Of a stretch of DNA of 11,037 bases, positions 6,778 through 11,037 are shown piece after piece; positions within the stretch are counted from its first letter, which is position 1; every line of letters starts with the position of its first letter. Under the pieces are notes generated by a model. The model made no database searches. It was not told the origin of the DNA and worked only from the letters and a program-made list of their open reading frames with translations. Where the stretch lies: the NCBI GenBank assembly GCA_003155465.1, contig PMCR01000562.1:17235-28271 (forward strand). Direction: 5' to 3'. A program made the translations under genes and the position numbers. Source of the DNA: Myxococcales bacterium (GTDB lineage Bacteria > Myxococcota > Polyangia > Fen-1088).

Positions 6778-6935
6778 TGTCAATCTCGCGCGTATAAGGA
6801 TGGGTCGCCAGCCTCGGCTGGTCTGGGGTCCCCAAGGGTGGCTATCAAGGTCATACTGTAGCGAAAATGGGAGCCATGCGCAGCTAGCTGCAAGATATTG
6901 AACCTTTTTTTCGACGCTGACCACTCCCGTTCCCC
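6778..6935. promoter_or_regulatory. Divergent intergenic region between lipoprotein gene and hemW, with palindromes
   Basis: This 158-bp region should hold both divergent promoters. I see a perfect 12-bp palindrome GCAGCTAGCTGC at 6880-6891, a CCAGCC-TC-GGCTGG inverted repeat at 6808-6821, and TGGGG-T-CCCCA at 6824-6834. A T7 run starts at about 6905. The region is less GC-rich than its surroundings, as promoters often are here. I could not place convincing -35/-10 pairs. The 12-bp palindrome is a candidate operator; no binding protein can be named. Confidence 0.45.
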
Positions 6936-8153
6936 ATGACCTCCCCTGATCCAGCCACCGGCATTCTCGACGCCACCCGGCCGCTCGGTGTGTATGTCCA
7001 CTTTCCTTTCTGCCGGGCGCGCTGTCCCTATTGTGATTTCGCCACGGCGGTGAGCGAGCCGATCCCGCATGACCAGTACGCGGACGCCGTCATCGCCGAG
7101 CTTTCGGCGCGCGCGGGTTGGTTCCGCAACACGAAGCCGCCGGATTTGAAATCGATCTACTTTGGTGGCGGGACGCCCGGCCTGTGGCGGCCCCAGGCGA
7201 TCGGGCGTGTGATTGAGGCCACGCGACAGCTCTTCGATGCGACCGGGCCCCTGGAAGTCACCGTGGAAACCAACCCCGGCGAGGTGACGGCGGAGTCTGC
7301 GGCGGGCCTGCGCGCGGCTGGGGTGAACCGGGTGTCACTGGGCATGCAGGCGTTTCAGGATCATCTACTGCGCGGGATCGGCCGCCAGCACAGTGTGGCT
7401 GCAATTGCGGCGGCGGTCACGGCGGTGCGCGCGGCGGGCATCGACAACTTGTGCGCTGACTTGATGTTTGGGCTTCCCGGGCAAAGCATGGATGACTGGC
7501 GCCACTCGCTCGATTTGCTGGTTGCACTTGGCCTGGAGCACATCACGGCCTACGCCCTGACCATCGAGCGCGGCACGCCGTTTGGCGCGCTTGAACGCGC
7601 GAGCAAGCTGGTGCGGCCCGAAGACGAAGTCGTGGCCGCGATGTACGCGATGGCGCACGATGTGTTGCAGGCCGCGGACTTTGAGCACTACGAGATTTCG
7701 TCCTATGCGCGGCCAGGCCGGCGCGCGGTTCACAACACCCTTTACTGGACCGGATGCGCCTACCTAGGTGTAGGCGCATCCGCCTCGTCGTTCCGGCCGC
7801 TTTCCGACGGAACCGGCTGGCGCTTCTCTAACCCGCGCGCCGTCGCAACGTATCTACGCCGGGCAGCCGCCGGGAATGGGAACCCGCTGCCGGCCAAGGT
7901 CGAGCATCGCACCGCCCAGGATCTGGAAAACGAAGGTCTGTGGCTCAGCCTGCGAACCTGCGACGGGGTGGATCGCGCGGCCCACTCGCGCCGCTACGGC
8001 CGCGACCCGCTGGCGTTTCCCGAACGCGCCAGCGAAGCCGGCAAGTGCGTGGAGGCGGGCTGGTTGTCGGTCGCGCCCGAGCAGCTGCGCCTGACCGTCA
8101 CCGGCTTCCAGTTCGCCGATGAGGTCGCAAGCCGCCTTTGGCTCGGGAAGTAG
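6936..8153 (+). CDS. hemW: HemW, radical SAM heme chaperone
   Basis: HemW binds heme and passes it to respiratory enzymes. It was long annotated as oxygen-independent coproporphyrinogen oxidase. The 405-aa product has the radical SAM motif CX3CX2C in VHFPFCRARCPYCDF (Cys26, Cys30, Cys33). Phe follows at the position where true HemN carries a fourth cysteine, so this is HemW rather than HemN. Further family blocks are YFGGGTPGLW (75-84), ETNPGEVT (111-118), RVSLGMQAF (132-140), DLMFGLPGQ (175-183), YEISSYARPG (252-261), HNTLYW (266-271) and YLGVGASASSF (276-286), with the HemW C-terminal domain after ~320. Length is normal. The ATG at 6936 has no Shine-Dalgarno; a later start would cut close to the radical SAM motif. 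Gene order towards hrcA-grpE-dnaK resembles Bacillus, but a 589-bp gap intervenes. Confidence 0.95.
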   Translation: MTSPDPATGILDATRPLGVYVHFPFCRARCPYCDFATAVSEPIPHDQYADAVIAELSARAGWFRNTKPPDLKSIYFGGGTPGLWRPQAIGRVIEATRQLFDATGPLEVTVETNPGEVTAESAAGLRAAGVNRVSLGMQAFQDHLLRGIGRQHSVAAIAAAVTAVRAAGIDNLCADLMFGLPGQSMDDWRHSLDLLVALGLEHITAYALTIERGTPFGALERASKLVRPEDEVVAAMYAMAHDVLQAADFEHYEISSYARPGRRAVHNTLYWTGCAYLGVGASASSFRPLSDGTGWRFSNPRAVATYLRRAAAGNGNPLPAKVEHRTAQDLENEGLWLSLRTCDGVDRAAHSRRYGRDPLAFPERASEAGKCVEAGWLSVAPEQLRLTVTGFQFADEVASRLWLGK

Positions 8154-8182
8154 GCGCCGCGGCTCGCTTCTTCTGAGCGCTC

Positions 8183-8215
8183 CGGCCAATTGTCAATCGG
8201 ATTGACAATTGGCCG
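8183..8215. repeat. Perfect inverted repeat, 15-bp arms, 3-nt loop
   Basis: CGGCCAATTGTCAAT (8183-8197) and ATTGACAATTGGCCG (8201-8215) are perfect complements around CGG. The C and outer G of the loop can extend pairing to 16 bp. It lies 29 bp after the hemW stop and 27 bp before the end of the convergent small ORF, the expected place for a bidirectional terminator. No T-run follows. The A/T-rich core (CAATTGTCAAT) is unusual for this GC-rich DNA and could equally be a repressor site. A small palindrome GAGCGCTC sits next to it at 8175-8182. Confidence 0.75.
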
Positions 8216-8242
8216 AGGTGCGGTGCGTTCTGGTTCTTGGCC

Positions 8243-8596
8243 CTACTTCATGGCTGTCACCCGCAGCCGGCCGAGAGCCGATAGCCCCACCGCTGCTCGT
8301 GCTTCCGTGATGTGCGCGCTGAGGTCTTCCAGATGCGGCTCGATCCAGGTCGCGTCTATTCCCAGACGAAGTCGAATCCCGACCCCGAGCGATGCACTTT
8401 CAAAGTCGATGCTTTCGACCGCCGCACACCGATAGAAGAAGTTGATCGTTCGTTGAATGTAGTGGAGCCACGCATCCTCGACCGTCAGATCGTCCTGGGT
8501 AGGCACCTCGAGCAGTGAAAACCTTGGCGGCCCATCTTCTCCAAGAACAGTCGCCGGACTGCGTCTTAGCGTCGCCCAAGATCGCCGCGATGGCAA
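8243..8596 (-). CDS. Unrecognised small ORF between hemW and hrcA
   Basis: I do not recognise this frame of up to 117 codons. It begins with TTG at 8596, preceded directly by an in-frame TAA. A GTG at 8506 gives 87 residues. From ~residue 26 on it reads like a real alpha/beta protein, for example DAWLHYIQRTINFFYRC (41-57) and IDATWIEPHLEDLSAHITEA (80-99). The first 25 residues are Arg-rich and less convincing. No membrane span, signal peptide or known motif is visible. Codon use is less G/C-biased at third positions than in hemW or hrcA, which suggests transfer or decay. It could be a small gene, the 3' remnant of a larger one, or chance. It converges with hemW, with the inverted repeat at 8183-8215 between them, and diverges from hrcA. 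Confidence 0.4.
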   Translation of the reverse strand: MPSRRSWATLRRSPATVLGEDGPPRFSLLEVPTQDDLTVEDAWLHYIQRTINFFYRCAAVESIDFESASLGVGIRLRLGIDATWIEPHLEDLSAHITEARAAVGLSALGRLRVTAMK

Positions 8597-8742
8597 TTAC
8601 GTTCTACTAGATCTCACCCACCAACGCCTACCGTCGGCATCCCGATCGCGCGGGCCGCGATCCGCCGGCCGGCCTTCTTGGGCGGCCACATCGAGGGCGG
8701 TACGCGCGCTTGGCCGCGGCTCCCATTTCGAGCTAGATAGTA
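8597..8742. promoter_or_regulatory. Region upstream of hrcA; no CIRCE found, one GC-rich inverted repeat
   Basis: This region should drive the heat-shock genes. I searched by eye for the CIRCE operator (TTAGCACTC-N9-GAGTGCTAA) and saw none, nor a good sigma-32 type promoter. GATCGCG (8644-8650) and CGCGATC (8656-8662) form a 7-bp inverted repeat with a 5-nt spacer, a possible operator. A weak sigma-70-like pair is TTGGCC (8710-8715) and TAGATA (8734-8739), 18 bp apart, which would place transcription start at or near the GTG codons of hrcA. Confidence 0.3.
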
Positions 8743-9777
8743 GTGGTGAGCGACATTGGCGCACGTGCGAAGAAGGTTCTGCACGCCGTGGTGTCCGAGT
8801 ACCTCGCCACCGGCGAGGCAGTCGGGTCCGAAACGGTCGCGCACCGCTATCGGCTGGCGGTTTCCCCCGCCACGGTGCGCACGGTGATGGGCGAACTGGA
8901 AGACTTGGGCATGCTGCACCACCTGCACACCTCGGCGGGCCGAATCCCCACAGATCGCGGCCTGCGCTACTACGTAGACGCGCTTCTGCGCGTGCGCAGT
9001 CTGTCCGCGCCTGAGCAGGACGAAATCCGCGAGCGGCTGGGGCCGGTCGCGGATCCGCAGGACATCATGCAAAGGGTGGCGCGTGTGCTACGCGATCTCT
9101 CCCATCTGGCCGTGGTGGTGCAGGCACCGCGCCCTGAGTCGGACGCGGTGTCGCACATCGAGTTCGTGCGCCTGCGCGGCGACCAACTGCTGGCGGTCAT
9201 CGCCTCGCAGAGCGGCCAGATCCAGAACAAGCTCATCCCCATCGATGTCGCTCTCTCTCCCAGCGATCTCGACCGCGTGAACAACTACCTCAACGGCTTG
9301 GTGGCGGGCTTGACCCTGGACCAGATGCGCGCGCGGCTGGTACGCGAGATTCAGACGGAACGCGAGCGCTCGGCCGGCGATCCCGTGCTGGCGCAGGCGC
9401 TCAAGCTTGCCATGGCCGCGACTCCCGCGGCTGAGCCGGGCGGTGACATTTTCCTTGATGGGCAGTCCAATCTGCTGGCCGCGGCGGCTGACCTTCATCG
9501 GGCTCGTCGCGTCTTGCGCACGCTGGAAGAGAAGGACCAGATTGTCAGGCTGCTGGAGCGCACGCTGAACGCACCCGGCATCTGCGTGTTCATCGGCGCA
9601 GAGGCCAACCTGGCGGACTTGACCGAGATTTCGGTGGTAGCCGCGCACTATGGCGGCGAGGACCGCCCGCTCGGAACCATTGGGGTGATCGGCCCGTCGC
9701 GAATGAGCTATTCCAAGGTCATCCCTCTGGTAGACTTCACAGCCGACGTGATTACCGAAGTCCTTCCTAGACCCTGA
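8743..9777 (+). CDS. hrcA: HrcA, heat-inducible transcription repressor
   Basis: HrcA represses chaperone operons by binding CIRCE operators and depends on GroEL for activity. The 344-aa product has an N-terminal winged helix (residues ~3-75) with SPATVRTVMGELEDLGML (41-58) as recognition helix region and HTSAGRIPTDRGLRYYVD (62-79) as the family-typical wing. A central GAF-like and inserted dimerisation region follows, with the C-terminal signature GTIGVIGPSRMSYSKVIPLV (311-330). Length is normal. Two consecutive GTG codons (8743, 8746) can start it; no Shine-Dalgarno precedes either, so a leaderless or weakly initiated mRNA is possible. grpE begins 17 bp after the stop, so hrcA-grpE-dnaK are very likely one transcript. 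Confidence 0.96.
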   Translation: MVSDIGARAKKVLHAVVSEYLATGEAVGSETVAHRYRLAVSPATVRTVMGELEDLGMLHHLHTSAGRIPTDRGLRYYVDALLRVRSLSAPEQDEIRERLGPVADPQDIMQRVARVLRDLSHLAVVVQAPRPESDAVSHIEFVRLRGDQLLAVIASQSGQIQNKLIPIDVALSPSDLDRVNNYLNGLVAGLTLDQMRARLVREIQTERERSAGDPVLAQALKLAMAATPAAEPGGDIFLDGQSNLLAAAADLHRARRVLRTLEEKDQIVRLLERTLNAPGICVFIGAEANLADLTEISVVAAHYGGEDRPLGTIGVIGPSRMSYSKVIPLVDFTADVITEVLPRP

Positions 9778-9783
9778 AAGGAG
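9776..9783 (+). promoter_or_regulatory. Shine-Dalgarno for grpE
   Basis: GAAAGGAG overlaps the hrcA TGA stop and lies 11 bases before the ATG at 9795. It is the strongest ribosome-binding match in the window and favours 9795 over the in-frame ATG at 9819. Confidence 0.6.
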
Positions 9784-9794
9784 CCTGCGGCAGC

Positions 9795-10529
9795 ATGCCG
9801 CGGGCGAATCTGCTTTTCATGACTGAGAACCACGAGTCTGAAGACAAGCCCGGTTTCGACGCCGCATCACCTGCGGCCGACAGCCCGGCGTCCGCCGCAG
9901 AGCCAGCACCCACGACCCCGAGCCCGGTAGAAAGGCTAGCCGCGCTGGAAGTCGAAAAGGCCGAGTGCAAGGACCGCATGCTGCGCATCGCGGCCGAGTT
10001 CGACAACTACAAGAAGCGCACGCGCAAGGAGCTGAGCGAGCACGAGGCCAAGGCGCGGGAGGCGGTCCTGCGCGATTTCTTGGAGATCGCGGACAACTTG
10101 CAGCGTGCGGTTGCTTCGTGGACGGAAGGCGGCAAAGAGGATGTCAAGTCGGTCCAAGATGGCGTCGAGTTGGTCCTGCGCCTTTTCAAGTCGAAGCTTG
10201 AACGCTATTCGGTGACCGCCATTGAGGCGAAGGGTCAGCCCTTCGACCCGCGCGTGCACGACGCAATCTCGCAGGCACCCAGCACCGAGGCGACACCCGG
10301 CACGGTGCTACACGAACTGCAGAAGGGCTATCGAGTGGGCGAGCGACTGCTTCGTCCAGCTATTGTGGTGGTCGCAATTGCGCCACCCGCGCCGCCGGCC
10401 GACACCAGTCGGTCGGATGGCGGCGGGGCGGCCGCGCCGCCGGCGGACGGGGTCGACATCGACCTGACCGGCGAAGACGAGCAACCCGCGCCGTCGGGTG
10501 CGCCTGGGACGGGAGGCAAGCACTCGTGA
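9795..10529 (+). CDS. grpE: GrpE, DnaK nucleotide exchange factor
   Basis: GrpE releases ADP from DnaK and acts as a thermosensor in the DnaK-DnaJ cycle. The 244-aa product has an Ala/Pro/Ser-rich, acidic N-terminus (to ~43), then the long dimerising helix with [14 protein letters not shown] (66-79) and [13 protein letters not shown] (94-106). The beta domain follows with [18 protein letters not shown] (123-140), [11 protein letters not shown] (150-160), [20 protein letters not shown] (169-188) and AIVVVA (189-194). Beyond the normal end, residues ~195-244 form an extra tail rich in Ala, Pro, Gly and Asp, including [13 protein letters not shown]. This makes the protein about 45 residues longer than E. 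coli GrpE. The TGA stop overlaps the dnaK GTG start. Function is certain by family; the role of the tail is unknown. Confidence 0.96.
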   Translation: MPRANLLFMTENHESEDKPGFDAASPAADSPASAAEPAPTTPSPVERLAALEVEKAECKDRMLRIAAEFDNYKKRTRKELSEHEAKAREAVLRDFLEIADNLQRAVASWTEGGKEDVKSVQDGVELVLRLFKSKLERYSVTAIEAKGQPFDPRVHDAISQAPSTEATPGTVLHELQKGYRVGERLLRPAIVVVAIAPPAPPADTSRSDGGGAAAPPADGVDIDLTGEDEQPAPSGAPGTGGKHS

Positions 10530-11037
10530 GCCACATCATCGGAATTGATCTCGGGACAACCAACTCGTGTGTGGCCGTGCTGGAGGGGCTGGAGCCCCTG
10601 GTCATCCCCAACAGCGAGGGTTCGCGCACCACGCCCTCGGTGATCGCCCTGTCGGGCGAGGGCGAGCCTCTGGTCGGCCAGATCGCGAAACGGCAGGCGG
10701 TCACCAACGCCGAGTGCACGGTGTCGGCGGTCAAACGCCTGATGGGGCGCAAACGCGCCGATGCGGAGGTCGAGCGTCATTCCAAGACCTCGACCTATGA
10801 GGTGGTGGCCGCGGCCAACGGCGACGCGTGGGTGCGGGTCAAAGGCAAGGACTATCCGCCAGCGCAGCTCTCGGCCTTCGTTCTCGACAAGATGAGGAAG
10901 ACCGCCGAGGAGTACCTGGGCGAGTCGGTCACGGACGCGGTCATCACAGTGCCCGCCTACTTCGGTGACAGCCAGCGCCAGGCCACCAAGGACGCGGGGC
11001 GCATCGCCGGGCTGAACGTCAAGCGCATCATCAACGA
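10526..11037 (+). CDS. dnaK: DnaK (Hsp70), N-terminal part, cut by window end
   Basis: This is the start of the ATPase domain of the Hsp70 chaperone: 170 complete codons before the right edge. Visible motifs are [16 protein letters not shown] (phosphate-1 loop, 6-21), [13 protein letters not shown] (29-41), AVKRLMGRK with Lys70 at the catalytic position, and [30 protein letters not shown] (141-170). Residue numbering matches E. coli DnaK exactly at Lys70, Pro143 and Arg151. At 147, where most DnaK proteins have Asn (VPAYFND), this one has Gly. The GTG start overlaps the grpE stop, and GGGAGG lies 9 bases upstream, supporting coupled translation. Whether dnaJ follows cannot be seen. Confidence 0.97.
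   Translation, partial: MSHIIGIDLGTTNSCVAVLEGLEPLVIPNSEGSRTTPSVIALSGEGEPLVGQIAKRQAVTNAECTVSAVKRLMGRKRADAEVERHSKTSTYEVVAAANGDAWVRVKGKDYPPAQLSAFVLDKMRKTAEEYLGESVTDAVITVPAYFGDSQRQATKDAGRIAGLNVKRIIN

Noticed and set aside
6868..6877. AATGGGAGCC shared with the opposite strand near 8719-8728
   Set aside because: A 10-base match between two places in an 11-kb window is expected by chance.
6778..6924. 49-residue N-terminal extension of the lipoprotein
   Set aside because: It would bury the signal peptide and lipobox inside the protein and covers most of the divergent promoter region.
6936..8153. Calling this gene hemN (coproporphyrinogen dehydrogenase)
   Set aside because: The fourth cysteine after CX3CX2C that marks HemN is replaced by Phe, the HemW pattern.
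8203..8208. TTGACA in the inverted repeat as a -35 promoter element
   Set aside because: It occurs on both strands as part of the dyad, and no -10-like hexamer lies 16-18 bp downstream on either strand.
1..11037. CRISPR arrays, tRNA or rRNA genes, transposases, phage genes
   Set aside because: No regularly spaced repeats, cloverleaf, rRNA-like stretch or mobile-element protein was seen.

Overview
The window is GC-rich bacterial DNA (11,037 bp), densely packed with genes on both strands. Three things point to a delta-proteobacterial lineage, most likely Myxococcota: strong G/C preference at third codon positions, a secreted lipoprotein with a long Gly/Ser/Thr/Ala linker, and an hrcA-grpE-dnaK cluster. 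This is inference only, since there is no rRNA or phylogenetic marker analysis behind it.

Layout. (1) Positions 1-140 hold no gene but contain GC-rich hairpins that share a GAGCGAACC motif, just downstream of larE. (2) larE (sulfur insertase of the nickel-pincer cofactor pathway) is on the minus strand, ending at 141. An unrecognised 81-codon reading frame on the same strand ends directly at its start. (3) A plus-strand gene (1169-3037) encodes a multi-membrane-span, TMTC-like GT-C protein with a C-terminal TPR region. It converges on thiI, and the two genes share their last 6 bp. (4) A minus-strand group follows: a secreted lipoprotein with a lysozyme/SLT-like domain (5422-6777), a nifS/iscS-type cysteine desulfurase (4195-5358) and thiI (3032-4198). 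The last two overlap by ATGA. (5) A 158-bp divergent intergenic region precedes hemW (6936-8153, plus strand). (6) A 589-bp stretch between hemW and hrcA holds a perfect 15-bp-arm inverted repeat and an unrecognised minus-strand ORF. (7) The heat-shock group hrcA-grpE-dnaK runs off the right edge, with dnaK cut after 170 codons.

How the genes work together. The desulfurase makes a protein-bound persulfide, which ThiI uses to thiolate tRNA uridine 8. LarE, 2 kb away, is another PP-loop sulfur-transfer enzyme, so sulfur handling is the theme of the left half. In the right half, HrcA is the repressor of heat-shock genes, and GrpE and DnaK are nucleotide exchange factor and Hsp70 chaperone. hemW next to hrcA-grpE-dnaK recalls the Bacillus order lepA-hemW(hemN)-hrcA-grpE-dnaK-dnaJ, here interrupted by the 589-bp stretch.

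Most of the window is housekeeping. I do not see a clear new multi-gene system. The parts least explained by known families are the lipoprotein with its Cys-rich end, the orphan ORF plus inverted repeat between hemW and hrcA, the small frame next to larE, and the GAGCGAACC hairpin cluster.
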